Below, piece after piece: positions 12,061 to 25,500 of a DNA stretch of 64,000 bases (positions are counted from its first letter, which is position 1; each line of letters starts with the position of its first letter). The stretch comes from Triglochin maritima (Eukaryota; Streptophyta; Magnoliopsida; Alismatales; Juncaginaceae): NCBI GenBank assembly GCA_963682175.1, contig OY821770.1, positions 17,080,501 through 17,144,500 on the forward strand. The letters are read 5' to 3'. The translations under genes and the position numbers were made by a program. A model generated the notes under the pieces. It was not told the origin of the DNA and did not search any database. It was given only the letters and a program-made list of their open reading frames with translations.

Positions 12061-12481
12061 TACAATGTTCGGATCGCTTTGGAATTTCTTGTGGGCTTTT
12101 CTGGAAGGTTTTGTTTGTCTTTGATGCATCTACTTCGCTTGGTGGAGCTCCGACCCGAATAGAATTGCCAAAATACTCCCCATGATGGTGTGAAGTATTA
12201 TTGTTTCCTCATTGGTCCTTCAATCTTACGTCCAAGTCCTTCGATCTTGCATCTTAGTCCTTGAGTCTCTCAATTCAGTCATTTTTCATGCTTTTAGGTC
12301 CTTTTATGTCTCTTCTCTTCAAACCTATTTATTTATGAAATTCAAACATAAAACTCGTCACGTAGCATTGTTTTGGTGAAATATAATGGATATAAGATAC
12401 AAATGTAAGCACGAAATGATGTCAATCAATCACCAAAGGTAAAAGCAAATTCACCAAAATGTCGAACGAGGTAATCCATTT

Positions 12482-13393
12482 AGTGATGTGAGTGCACCAC
12501 TTGTGTCTGTTTCTTGCCTCATGATACTAAGAATATATCCAAAGTAGAAATGTGTCATCTTTGTATTATATTCATTTCTTGATATCTTTAAGCTAATTAT
12601 AACTATGTAACTTAACTCAAGCTACATTGTGCATATTATAATTTTACTTTATCAATGAGTCCACTAATATCATCACTAAATTAAGAGGGACAATGATAAT
12701 CTTTTGACTAGTTATCTTTTCCAACACAAGTCATGTTCAACCAACTATTGTTTTTATCACTATACTCGTTTATAACTTTTGACAATAATCAAATCAAACA
12801 CTTCTTGAGTGAAAAGATATAAGTCTCATATCTTATGATCCAAGACACAGTAAAACATTAATGACACGAAACACAATTCCATAATGTTTTACTTGTTAGG
12901 TTTATTCAATATATAAAAGTAATTATTTTCCTTTTTTATATGCTCGTGTCGTCAAATATTTGTAGAGCTACAATAATCGATGACCAACACGACACTCTTA
13001 TCTCGGTAATTAATGTTCCATGTTAATTACCATGATTGTGAATAACTTTTGATTTATATATCTATTAGAGCTCTACGGTTAAGGACCAAACGCCTATTCC
13101 TCAACACCTCCAAAAGACGAATACCAAAATCAAGGAACAAAATCTTTGCACATCATAATAATTCATAATAAACACATTTCTTTCAAGGAATACATGATAT
13201 TAGAATATATTCCTCAATTCATAATAATTGACATATAAAAGTAAAACTTTTAGAACACATTTCTTTCAAGGAATACATGATATTAGAATAAACATTAACA
13301 TGTACATAAAATCAATGAAAATATTAAATTGATCATGTATGCTTGTATTAATTTTATTAAAATATACACATAAATAGGGACACAAATCCTACA
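12482..13393. mobile_element. Rearranged family-C LTR pieces, partly inverted and duplicated
   Basis: From 12482 to about 13280 the sequence is the reverse complement of the first 800 bp of the family-C LTR, with the LTR head present twice in succession (near 13190 and 13270). From about 13276 to 13393 the orientation switches: the LTR tail appears in plus sense and ends AAATCCTACA. An inversion and partial duplication of a 3' LTR explains this. Confidence 0.7.
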
Positions 13394-13974
13394 TGCTGCA
13401 GTTGTGTCGAGGACTTTATTGATTGACATTATTTGTTATCGGGATATCGCGGAGCCTTATTTGCTTGGTCGCGTCTTGCGTCAGTTAGGGTACGTTCAGG
13501 TGATCTCGGTTGACATCCCGACGCTAGAGCATGCAGTGCGGTCTGCGATTACGACGTCGTACGACGTGAGGCACAACGCTTCGAGCGCGGAATCAGTTTA
13601 GAGGACATTTCTGAGAGGAGACTGACTTCACCTAAGCGATCTCACACGTAGCCACGATCCCTCCGCTTGTCACGCAGATTATTTGGATTGGTTCGGTAGG
13701 TGCTCACATCTACTTCTCGTGTGTGGTACCGTCCTGAGACCTGAGAGACCACTGGATAGGACATGTGGTGTTGCGGTAAGTTTTTCTAAATTATTTTTAA
13801 TTTTTAATGTATATTTTGTTTTTATTGTTGGTGTACACTAATTATTATGTTAGATACAGTAAGGTGATACGGGTTACGCAACCGTTCTTGCGATACAGGG
13901 ACCAGATGTCGAACGAGGAAACGAGATATGCATGTGCAGATTGGGATGACCATGATTCGGATGATGAGTTGTAG
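13394..13974 (+). pseudogene. Plant mobile domain (MAIN-like) protein, C-terminal fragment
   Basis: The frame contains YRDIAEPYLLGRVLRQLGYV followed by QV and a proline, the typical C-terminal part of the aminotransferase-like plant mobile domain (PMD). Frameshifts near 13560-13600 and stops at 13600-13650 break it. A possible second exon after 13850 reads RVTQPFLRYRDQ and an acidic tail ending in TAG at 13972-13974. PMD genes occur both as host genes and inside transposons. The missing N-terminus and the frameshifts make this a relic. Confidence 0.6.
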
Positions 13975-14624
13975 TCGGTTTGTATGTTATTTATTTTATT
14001 ATCTGTTGAAGTATTACTATATGTATCTGTATTTGCTTATCTGTTGTACTCTTATTATTTATTTCCGACGAGCATATGTTCTCACTATTTCCTTATATAT
14101 TGTAATTTTATTATTTATTTCTGACGAGCATATCTTCTCAATGTTTGTTATATGTAATGCAATTTAAAATCAACACGACATAATTAGAAATGCACGATAT
14201 AATCTCGAACAAATTATACATTAAAAATACAGTAATTTAACAAATACATTAAAAATTATATTCAAAATGTACTACGTAACCGATCCAATACGTTCTCCTA
14301 CTTTCGTACTCTTGCTCCCATCCAACAACACTATCATCTCGCATTTGAAACCAATATGTCGCATTAGGAGGTACTGGGAATCCTTCAGCTAATTCTAGGC
14401 AAATGAAATGTCGGTAACTCCCTAAAAAAACCCGACTCCAGTGGTAACTTGTTTCGCCCATTTACTCGCGTCATCGATTGTTGGAAATACTTGTGTACTT
14501 AAAAAAAGTTCACTGTAATCTACTCTATCACCACCGACATCTTGTAATGGAACCTGAAATAATTTAAAATAATACAACATAAATAAATTAAAAAAATACA
14601 ATTTTTTTTGGGGTGTCTGCCTAG
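13975..14624 (-). other. Unrecognised minus-strand ORF fragments near a PMD relic
   Basis: Two overlapping minus-strand frames (14422-14685 and 14249-14461) could be one protein broken by a frameshift near 14440. The first contains VFPTIDDASKWAKQV and the second GWEQEYESRRTYW. I do not recognise a family. A transposon-associated ORF next to the PMD relic is the likely setting. Confidence 0.25.
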
Positions 14625-14830
14625 GACGCCCCCTCCTTGGAGCCAGCGTATGTCTCATGGACGCCCCCTCCCTAGGGGTAAGCACCCTGCTTAGGCGCCT
14701 GGCCCATGGAGCTGACTTCTATCTAAGCCGCCCCCCAATGTGGGAGTGTCTGGATAGGACGTCGCCTCCTAGGATAGGGCGTCCTAGAGAGACGCCCCCA
14801 CCTTGGGGGCAGCGGCTTAGACGGACGTCC
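14625..14830. repeat. GC-rich tandem repeat, about 33-bp units
   Basis: Six to seven degenerate units begin GACGCC(CCCTCC) or similar at 14625, 14660, 14695, 14727, 14758, 14791 and 14824, each followed by a GG-rich half and a CTTAG/CTAAG-like end. The block contrasts sharply with the AT-rich flanks. Confidence 0.7.
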
Positions 14831-16539
14831 AAGACGAAGAAAAAATAATTTGTGGGCTTATCTCACCGGATACAGACACTTCGCCTAACATTTTCGTAGT
14901 GTTGATACTGGGAAAACGAGGAAAACTTAGGGAGAAACCTTATTTTAAGAGATATGACGAGATGAGTATTAAATGAATTGTGAAGGGTAGAATGATAATT
15001 ATTGAGACAATTTAAGTAATTTTTGGACGACAATTAGTTGTTCTCTCGTAACAAGTCATACAAATTGTTTGACACCTTTCTTTAATAAAAAAATTGTGAC
15101 CACTTCAGTTGGGTCATCTTAAGTTTTGAAGCAACACAGAGACTACGTGTTATGAGCACCCCTAAGAATTTAGAAAATCTTTGATCAGTTTGAAAACGGT
15201 AGTTACAAATGTGGGCACTTTGAACAGATTGAAGTGACGTAACTAAACTAAATCTTAAGAAATCTTCGTTAATGGACTTCATACATTGAGTTAAGGGAAT
15301 TGTACGATCTAAAAAATATAATGGCAGTAAAACAAATAATTGTATAATGCTAACAAAGTAAACAACCAAGAACATCCACAATCACGGGCTTTTAATAAAG
15401 ATCATCCTAATTCCTCTTTCCTTGCCGCGTCGTCTTTTACCCTCCACAACATTTAATCACAATATTTTTCTCTTTCATTTTCTCGATCATAACACCTTAC
15501 AAAAAAATTTAATGTCAAATGAAATTTTATTTTTCCTATATCTCATTTCTTATATTTTATAAAATTATAAATACATATATACATATATCACATTTTCCTT
15601 TTTATGTGTGCATTATTAATAAAATTTGTTACCAGTGCTTTTCATTTTTAATTTTTCAAATATAATTGTTGGGCAAATGTTTGTGAGATAATTAATTTAT
15701 TAATGCAAAAGGATAATAGTCACATGATAAATCAAAAATACCGAGAAAAAGTGAAAACGTTATCAATATTTTTTTTTGAAAAAGTGAAACATGAAATCGT
15801 AGCCTTTGAAAGAGAGTACTTGTATCACTGTAAAATTGATAATTCGTAATTACAATATTTTATATATCAAGTGTCAATATGTAAATGATTAATATATACA
15901 AATTATAGTGATTTTTTAAAACTTTATAAAACTTACTTTGCAAGAAAAATAAGTTACAAACCTCTTATTTTACAATAATTTACCTCTTATAGGTCCCACC
16001 ACCCACGTGTAACATTCCACATGACACCAAGCCATTTATTTCAGATTGTGCGTCGAGGAGAATGGTTTGCTTTGTGCGCATGGGACGAACTTTTTTGGGG
16101 TTTTTATTGTTGGGTTTTGCTATAGGGCGACTGGCTGAGGCTAAAGATTTTTTCGATTATTTTTTATATATCCGACCGGTGTTGTTCTAAGTTCTACCAT
16201 GGCATAAATAACAAGACTTTCGAAGTGATGGCAGAGTGTCAATTAAGTTTTTTAAAAGAGAATGAAAGCGTGAGACCAAATCTTAAAAGATTTTTTTTGC
16301 AAAATACTCGAAGTTCATTTAAAGATGTTTTCATCCGGAAACACTTCTAGAAGACCATTTAATAGTAATTCAAATAAGTTGAAGAGGCATACCTGAATTG
16401 AGAATAAACTATGAAAGCGAATAGTCCCTGAATTTGTGACCAAACTTAGCCTGTATATACAAGAAATATATCTCATTTGTTGATATATATATATATATAT
16501 ATCACAAAATCAGGCAATCGAATCCTTCTAAGTCTGTAA
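14831..16539. other. AT-rich intergenic DNA with a (TA)n microsatellite
   Basis: No gene is recognised. A (AT)10 microsatellite lies at 16483-16502. The right end presumably contains the 3' UTR of the minus-strand GT90 gene. Confidence 0.5.
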
Positions 16540-19500
16540 TCAAGCTTGTTTCTCTAATTTCTGTACTTGTTTAATCATGCTAGCCTTCTTGTCCATGAAT
16601 GCTTTCAATTCCGAAGGTTCAAACGGAGGTGGCAATAAACAAGGACCCGCAGGTCTAGAAAAATTAACCATTGAGTCCAACATGAACTTCTTCTCCAGAC
16701 CCTCTCTACCATGAAGCATAGTTTCTGAACAGATCTCAGTTGCATTGGGAGGTATTGTGGGCTTATATTTCAGCAGCTTTGAGTACTCACTCAACAAATG
16801 GTACATGTAATCATACACATTATCCATCTTTAACATCTCATAGATGAATTTACTTCCCCCCTTGCCAATGGCCTTTGCCTGCAGATGTTAGTTCAAGAAA
16901 ACGTTATGGAATCTTAGAGAAGATTTTTTTAAAACACCGTTTTAGAAGTTGTAGTTAAGGATGTCTTCATTTTTAAAACCCCCATAAAAGACCATTTCTG
17001 TGGAAATTTTCTTCTTCATTTCATTTAAGTTGTCCTAATCAACTATAAAATATATACACATGACACTGAAGTCATATTGAACTGGACGTAATCAAGATTG
17101 TAACGTAACCTAATTACACATTTGATTACATTTCTTTTTAGGTTGAGAAATTTGAAAGTTGTAGTTACTCCAGACATTTGAAATTTGAAAGCATGTCATA
17201 CCGATCATTGAAACTCAACACAATTAGGCCAGAAGTCTATTGGAGCTTCGACAACTTCACCAGACATTTGAGAAGCTATTAAAACATTTTTTCAATGGCA
17301 TTGAGATTGATGTGGTAAATTGGATTGTTACCAAACAATTTGATTTGATTACAGGGAATATACTTTCATGGAAATGTAATCTATCTACATGGACTTGTTA
17401 AGGTAAACAAACATAGCCTAAATTTTTGCTTCACGTAAATGTAAGATATAGGTCACTAAAACTTTAAGATTTTTCATTTAAGATTTTTTTGAAATAAAAT
17501 AGCTGAAGTGAGGGGAAAAGTTGACAGGATTTTAAAGATAACTGAAGGCAATGAAGGCCAAAGGACCATTTTTAGAAAGTGAAACAAAAAAATAGTCCTC
17601 TTTTTGAAATCACCAAATTAATCTAATTTAAGGTGTTTCTTACCTGATCTTTATGTTGGTTGCCCCAATCAACAGCAAACTTTATAGATCTACACTTGTC
17701 TTTAGTCCCCACTGGCCAGTAATGTGTTGTTGGTTTCATACCTCTTGTGAAGAAATCGTAGTACTTTGGAGTGATAAGTAGAGTTGGAGAATCACATGCT
17801 ATTATGTACTTCTCACTCACAGACCATGAACGTCCCTCCACATAAATCTTATATCTAAGTATATTTCAAAACACAATAAAACATGTTTATTGGTAGATCA
17901 CATAAGTTATAACATCTCCCTACTTAATTTAGACTATAAAGTAAGAGGGTTTACTTGTAGGTGCATTCCTTGGCCAAGTTGGCGTCTTTGAATCCTTTTC
18001 CAAACTCTGCACCCCAATTCTGAAGAAAAGCAAATTATTGTAGAGATAATGAGAAAACCATCTTCGGAATACTTCAAATATCACGAATACGTTTTTAATA
18101 TTTTCATGATATAATCGTAGGTAAAAACTTCCAAGTGAGTCTACAGAGGAATCATATTAGAAGAAAGAACTATGGCATAGTTTCTTTCCAAATTTTACTT
18201 GAGAAATAACAAGCAAAGAAGAGATGGCCCCTCAGCGCACATTTGAAACAGATATTGATATGGATTAGATAAACTCTTCTAGATACAAACAACTTCAATA
18301 TTTATTAGACATAATTTTGATACCGAATGTTAAATTATTACATCATATACCAAAAAAATATAAATAAATTTCTTAGCGAGAATAGAGATAACACTACCAG
18401 TAGTATTTTAAATTTGACTACAACATAACATGAAAAATTATACTACTTGACTTCTTTTTACTACACACTATTTGTCTTTACGTCCTTAGGATTGTTGTTA
18501 GGCAAGGGGTATATAGCTAGCCATGACACCATATGGCTAAAAATATATATATCTAAACAAATACGGCACATGTCTAGTACAAAAGTTTGTATTCATAAAA
18601 CATGGTATATATAACATGATCCAGCATAAAAGTGTATTTAGATCACGTCAATTCTGAAGTATAGATGTACATACTCAAAATTTGGATATAGATCAGGTAG
18701 AAATTGGGTATGAGTATATCCATATCTATACTTGTTTCTATGTTTTAGATATGGATATAGATACAAATCATGTACAAAAACTAAGAGATCATATCCACAT
18801 TTATATGGAAAATTGATATGCATATTCTTTCCATTTTGAATATGAATGCTGTCAGACTAGTTAATATCTATCAACTTACACCCTACCTCCAAATATATAC
18901 CATTTTGGTACCCCTTTTAGTACCATCTCTGTTGGAAAATTGCTTTCAGAACAACAGCCAGGTACAGACACGGTCGACTGAAGTCTGATTCGCGGTCGAC
19001 CGTGATCCGAAACTAAGAGGTACTGCCACAAAGTCCGGTCGACCGTTTGGCAAATGGTCGACCACTAGGCAGACACAACTTAAGTGTACGGTCGACCAAT
19101 GTTCTTACCGGTCGACCGAAATCCTCCAGAGAGAAAACAGTTGCGAAGCTCAAGTGTATCGGTCGACCGTGGTCATCTTACCGGTCGACCGAAATCCTCC
19201 CGGAAGAATTCTGCTACGAATCTCATGCACATCGGTCGACCGTTGGCATTAGGACGGTCGACCAAATTCGCCCAGGAAATCGCAATATTAAGGAACGGTC
19301 GACCGGGCTTTTGCAGCTGGTCGACCTTTGCGGACGGAACAGAAATTCCGGGAGGGCAGTTTTGGAATGTTTCTTCCCATTTTCTCTACCCTAACCTCTC
19401 CACTATCTTGTTGCTGGAACCCTAGACTAAGGATTGAAAGCAAAAGAGAAAGAGAGCCACCACTTGTGAGGTTAGTTAGCCAACAAAACTCCTTAGTGTT

Positions 19501-22500
19501 TTTTATTGGGAAATCTTGTTGTTGAAGAATCATTCAACCCCAATCGGTGTGTGTTGTAATCATCCTCGGCTCCATCCATGTACTTCAATATTTCATAGTG
19601 AAGCCTTCATCCGTCTCCGCCGTCCGTGGTTTTTCCCTTTTGGGTTTCCATGTAAATCTCGTGTCCACATCTTGTTTGTTTTGTTTCGTGCTTGCTTTTG
19701 TAGTTGTGTTGCTTTTCTTGAATGTTTGCAAGGTGTTCGTAGAATTGCCAAAGCGATTATTTCAGGGTTCTCATCACTTCCGCATCGAATCGAACCACCT
19801 AAGATCCTAACAAATTGGTATCAGAGCCTTTGGTTGGGTGGAAATCTGAGGATTTGACAATGGGTTCTCAATGGAAAGTAGACAAACTCACCCGGGACAT
19901 GAATTTCCCGATGTGGCAGCTCAAGATGAAGGCGGTGATCGTTCAAAACGACGTCGCCGATGATTTGACACCGGAGAATATACCGGAGACAATGATGCCT
20001 CAGAGGAAGGTGAAACTAGACGAGAAGGCTCTCACCGCTATCCACCTTTGCTTGTCCGATGAGATACTTCGTGAGGTGATGCACGAAAAGACCGTGGAAA
20101 AATTGTGGGCAAAGCTTGAAGAAATTGTTGCAAGCAAATCCGTCACAAGTCAGATTCTTCTCAAGCAACACCTATTCCAATTTTGAATGGCTAAAGGTAT
20201 ATCTCTACAACAACATTTAGATGACTTCAATTCCATTATTGCGGACCTAGAAAACATCAATGTTAAAGTGGATGATGAAGATCAAGCCGTCTTGTTGTTG
20301 TGCTCCTTAAACTCCGCATATACTCATTTCCGAGAAACCATCATGTATAGTCGAACCTCAATTTACTTGTTCGATGTGAAAAATGCTTTGAATAGCAAGA
20401 GTGACATGGAGAAGGTCACTCCGGGTCCTAGTAGTAAGAGTGATGCATTGATGGCAAGAGGTCGACCAAATGAGAAAGGGCCAAGAAACAAGGGTAGGTC
20501 CAAATCTAGAGGCAAGAAGGGAAAATTTTGCAAGTTTTGTAAGAAAACAAGACACTTAATTGAGGAGTGTTGGCAACTACAGAAGAAGGAGAATCAGAAG
20601 GGACCAAATCAGAAATCTGGAAAATCTGATGCGAGTGTATTAGAAGGGTCCGATGGTTTTGTGCTCATGGCATCATGTTCGGGCCAAAAGGCTGATGGTT
20701 GGGTAATTGACACTGGCTCTACACATCATATCACATCACGACGTGAGTGGTTTGCGACATATAGATCGTGTGCTGAAGGAGTAGTCGTCATGGAAAATGG
20801 AGACCATTGCAAAATCATAGGCATTGGGAGCATCCGAATCAAAACCCATGATGGGACAGTTAAGACCCTGACAGATGTGCGACACGTACCAGATACTGAG
20901 AAGAATCTTATATCCGTAGGGGCCCTCACTAGCAAAGGTTGTAGTTTTGGTGGAGAGGGTGACATGATCACCATAAAGAAAGGAGCACTTGTTTTGCTCA
21001 AGGGCGAGAAAACCGGGACATGAAGCTTGTATATGCTTCGAGGAGTAATAGTGGTTGGTGAAGCACTAGCAGTTGAAATGTCCATGTCTGATGAAGAAAA
21101 TTCATAGTTGTGGCACTTGCGGTTGGGACACATGAGTGAGAAGGGGATGACTCTGTTAAGCAAGAGAGGTCGCCTTGGGAGTAAGGCAACTGACAAACTA
21201 GATTTCTGTGAACATTGCGTCATGGGAAAACAGAAGCGTGTTAGCTTCGGTACTGCAATTCACAACACCAATGGAACATTGGATTACATCCATTCAGATC
21301 TCTGGGGACCATCTCAGGTTCCATCAAAAGGTGGATCCCGCTACATGTTAACATTCACCGATGACTACTCCAGGAAGTCCTGGATTTATGTGTTGAAGTT
21401 AAAGAGTGATGTATTCAAACACTTCAAACAATGGAAGACCATGATTGAGAAGCAAACTGAGAAGAAAATTAAGAGACTGAGGACAGACAACAGGTTGGAG
21501 TTTTGTTTTTAGGAGTTCAATGAATTTTGTAAAGAAGAAGGAATAGTCTGACACCGCACTGTTCGCTATACACCACAACAGAACGGGGTAGCTGAGAGGC
21601 TGAACCATACACTTTTGGAGAGAGCACGTTGCATGCTCTTGAATGCAAAGATGTCCAAGGATTTTTGGGCGGAAGCGGTCTCAACCGCTTGTCATCTTGT
21701 CAACCGCTCACCACATTCAGCTTTGGATTTCAAGACTCCCGAGGAGGTGTGGTCGGGAAGCTCACCAGATTACTCAAATTTAAAAATCTTCGGGTGTGAT
21801 GCATATGCCAGAATTGATCAAGGAAAACTTGAAGCACGATCAACTAAGTGCATCTTCTTAGGCTACCAATCGGGAGTGAAAGGTTATCGCCTGTGGTGTC
21901 CCGAGTCTCACAAATTCATGATAGAGAAAGACGTCATTTTCAATGAAGCTTCCATGTTGACTTCCAGAAAAGAATCTGCTTCCATTCCTCTTATCTTAGA
22001 TGTCGAGAAAGAGACTCCAATCTTGGTGGAGCCACAAACAAAACAATCTGAAGAGGTTGTCTCTCCATTTGAGGATGAAGATGAGGTCGAGTCCCGAGAA
22101 GAGGACATTGAGCTCCAAGGTATTGCAAGAAATATACCAAGAAGAGAGATAAGGAAGCCTCAAAGGTATCTCGAGTCTACACTTGCATATGCTCTATCCG
22201 CATCGGAAGATATTGGAGAGTTAGGAGAGCCGAGTAGATACAGTGATGCAATCTCGGCACCGGATTCAGCTGCATGGCTAGGAGCCATGAATGAAGAGTT
22301 GGAATCTCTTCACAAAAACCAAACTTGGGAGCTTGTTGAGCCTCCAAACCGGAAGAAAATTATCGGTTGCAAATGGGTGTTCAAGAAGAAAGAAAACGAC
22401 AGATACAAAGCCAGGTTGGTGGCAAAGGGGTTTAGTCAAATTGAAAGTGTTGACTACAATGATATTTTCTCCCCGGTCGTTAAACACACTTCCATTCAGG

Positions 22501-25500
22501 GATTGTTGAGTTTGGTGGCAATACACGATTTGGAGCTTGAACAACTCGATGTAAAAACAACATTCTTATATGGCGAGCTTGAAGAAAGGCTCTACATGAC
22601 ACAACTTGAGGGATTCGTCGAGGAAGGAAAGGAGAGGCATGTATGTCTACTCCAAAAATCTCTTTATGGGCTGAAACAATCTCCTCGACTTTGGTATAAG
22701 AAATTTGATTCCTTTATGGTTGGTCATGGATTCCTACGATCAAAGTATGATGTATGTGTGTACTTGAAGCGTCTAGAAGATGGGTCGTCAATCTTCTTAC
22801 TTATCTACGTGGATGATATGCTAGTTGCAGCCAAGGACATGTCAGAGATATTGGAAATAAAGAAGTTGTTGTCAAATGAGTTCGAGATGAAAGATCTTGG
22901 AGCTGCAAAGAAGATTCTTGGTATGGAGATCCGAAGAGATCGAAAGAGCAAGAGAATTTTCCTATCTCAGAAGAAGTATGTGGAGAAGGTTCTACATCAT
23001 TTTGGCATGGAAAGTGCCAAGTCTGAGAAGGTACCATTGGCTGGACACTTCAAGCTCTCAGCCGACCTTTGTCCTCAATCCGAGGAGGATATAGCTCACA
23101 TGTCACGAGTTCCTTACTCAAATGCAGTAGGCAGTCTGATGTATGTCATGATATGCACGCGTTCGGACATAGCACAAGCAGTTAGTGTGGTTAGCCGATA
23201 TATGGTAAATCTAGGAAAAGAACACTGACAAGCAGTGAAGTGGATCCTAAGGTATCTCAAAGGATCTGCCGGTTTATGTCTTGAGTTTGGAAGGTCCATA
23301 AATACTCTAAAGGGGTATGTGGATGCTGATTATGCAGGTGACCGTGACAAGAGAAGATCTATGACCGGTTACGTTTTCACCATAGGAGACAATGCAGTCA
23401 GTTGGAAGGTGAGTCTGCAACATACCGTGGCTTTGTCTACTACTGAGGTGGAGTACATGGCAGAGACCGAGGGCATTAAAGAGGCATTATGGCTCAAGAG
23501 GTTGTTCACCGAATTAGGCCCGAGTCAGAAGACTATCAATGTCTATTGCGACAACCATAGTGCCATTCATTTGAGTAAAGATCAAATGCATCACGAGAGG
23601 ACCAAACACATAGATGTTCGGTACCATTTCATCCGAGAGGTGATACTTGAAGGAAGCATGGTGTTGGTGAAGATAGGCACCGAAGAAAATCCGACGGACA
23701 TGCTCACAAAACCAGTTACTCTCACCAAGTTCAAGGAGTGCTTGAGCTTGGTTAGGATGAGCTCCAAATAGGTGGAGCAAAGGCGGGGACGGCAAGAAAT
23801 CATGAAGATTACGATGAATGAGATGATTGAAGAATGGGTTCTAAAGGCAAGGTGGAGATTGTTGGAAAATTGCTTTCAGAACAACAACCACATAGAGACA
23901 CGGTCGACCGAAGTCTGATTCGTGGTTGACCGTGATCCGAAACTGAGAGGTACTGCCACAAAGTCCGGTCGACCGTTTGGCAAACGGTCGACCACTAGGC
24001 AGGCACAACTTAAGTGTACGGTCGACCAGTGTTCTTACCGGTCGACCGAAATCCTCCAGAGAGAAAACGGTTGCGAAGCTCAAGTGTATCGGTCGACTGT
24101 GGTCATCTTACCGGTCGACCGAAATCCTCCAGGAAGAATTCTACTACGAATCTCATGCACATCGGTCGACCGTTGGCATTAGGACGGTCGACCAAATTCG
24201 CCCAGGAAATCGTAATATTAAGGAACGGTCGACCGGGCTTTTGCAGCCGGTCAACTGTTGCGGACGGAACAGAAATTCCGGGAGGGCAGTTTTGGAATGT
24301 TTCTTCCCCTTTTCTCTACCATTAACCTCTCCACTATAAATACCTTGTTGCTGGAACCCTAGACTAAGGATTGAAAGCAAAAGAGAAAGAGAACCACCAC
24401 TTGTGAGGTTAGTTAGCCACCAAAACTCCTTAGTGTTTTTTATTGGAAAATCTTGTTGTTGAAGAATCATTCAACCCCAATCGACGTGTGTTATAATCAT
24501 CCTCGGCTCCATCCATGTACTTCAATATTTCATAGTGAAGCCTTCATCCGTCTCCGCCGTCCGTGGTTTTTCCCTTTTGGGTTTCCACGTAAATCTCGTG
24601 TCCACATCTTGTTTGTTTTATTTTGTGCTTGCTTTTGTAGTTGTGTTGCTTTTCTTGAATGTTCGCAAGGTGTTCGTAGAATTGCCAAAGCGATTATTTC
24701 AGGGTTCTCATCACTTCCGCATCGAATCGAACCACCTAAGATCCTAACAATCTCTGTAGCCATTTTGACGTGGTACGTATTGATTTTAGAGCCTTTCAAT
24801 GTATCATTTCCATGGACGAAGGTATATTTGAAGAATTCAGTAAGACATTAATTATTGAAGTCTAAGATATTTGAGAACATTTCTGTTAAATGATAATTAG
24901 TTAGTCTACAGATAATATAATAAATATACTTAAGTAAATCAAATGCCTTGCAAGAGTTGTTTATAAATGATTAGGAAGTACCACGTCAAAGATCCGAGCA
25001 TTCCAATCATGCTTGGATGAAACATTGCAACTGACAAGTTCTTTCCTAATCTTCCCAGTAAAAGGGTTTCCTTTCCAGTAAGCATAAGGCTCCCTATCCT
25101 CCCACCTAATTTTCTTGTTCTCCTCCTTAATCTCCTTCAGCGTTTGCTCCCACGGCTTTATGTTTACCTCAGGCCTGCAGAAAACAATATAAATCGTATC
25201 GAAATCAGACATATATAGCATCCTTCGCTAAAGACCTAAAACTATTGCAATCCTTTCGTTTGTGTTAGACGTTAATGTTGGAAACGTAGTCTCATATTAC
25301 TTCAAAATAATGGTGTGTATAACACCGTATTATTAGAATTGTTTTCGTCTTTGAAAATCCTATCCAAACAAGTAAAATCCAAATCAATTTTTTCTTTTTT
25401 ATTTATTCTTAATTTCTCTCCTCAAGTTGCTATCCCAACACACATTAGAGAGAGGGTGAATTGGCTGAATTTCTCTAAAACCATTGTGGGAGAATCGCGA

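Larger units (their letters stand above)
9196..12481 (-). mobile_element. Gypsy-type LTR in minus orientation, interrupted by a solo LTR
   Basis: The two parts are 9196-9587 and 11440-12481. They are reverse-complement relatives of the LTR-like insert at about 40266-41688. They share a terminal CCGTAAGTGCAC-type motif, the repeated phrase for GGTTTTGCCA-TTTAGACA, a TATA box (minus, 11891-11905) and the GGCGGT palindrome. The terminal motif GTGCACTTGCGGT also ends the gypsy LTR at 52359. No coding region is attached, so this is a solo LTR or LTR fragment. Outer ends are approximate. Confidence 0.6.
18930..24749 (+). mobile_element. Full-length Tork/Tnt1-like Copia element inside GT90 intron 3
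   Basis: The 5' LTR is 18930-19812 (883 bp) and the 3' LTR 23860-24749 (890 bp). Both start TGTTGGAAAA and end CCTAACA. A 5-bp duplication ATCTC flanks the element (18925-18929 and 24750-24754). The primer-binding site TGGTATCAGAGC is at 19816-19827, and a purine tract (GGCAAGGTGGAGAT) precedes the 3' LTR. The LTRs differ by point changes and small indels. The coding region has several stops, so this insertion is not recent and is non-autonomous now. Confidence 0.95.

Noticed and set aside
18973..19325. CRISPR-like array (short palindromic repeats with spacers)
   Set aside because: The repeats are 8-10 bp, spacing is uneven and paired, copies lie in both LTRs of a plant retrotransposon, and no cas genes exist here.
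19047..19857. ORFs of 65-115 codons within the Copia LTRs (19047-19857 and 23977-24851)
   Set aside because: They consist of translated GGTCGACC repeats and LTR sequence, recur in both LTRs, and have no domain or start context suggesting use.
20458..20466. GGTCGACC at 20459 in the gag coding region
   Set aside because: A single box encoding part of ARGRPNEKG with no partner at 22 bp; treated as coincidence.
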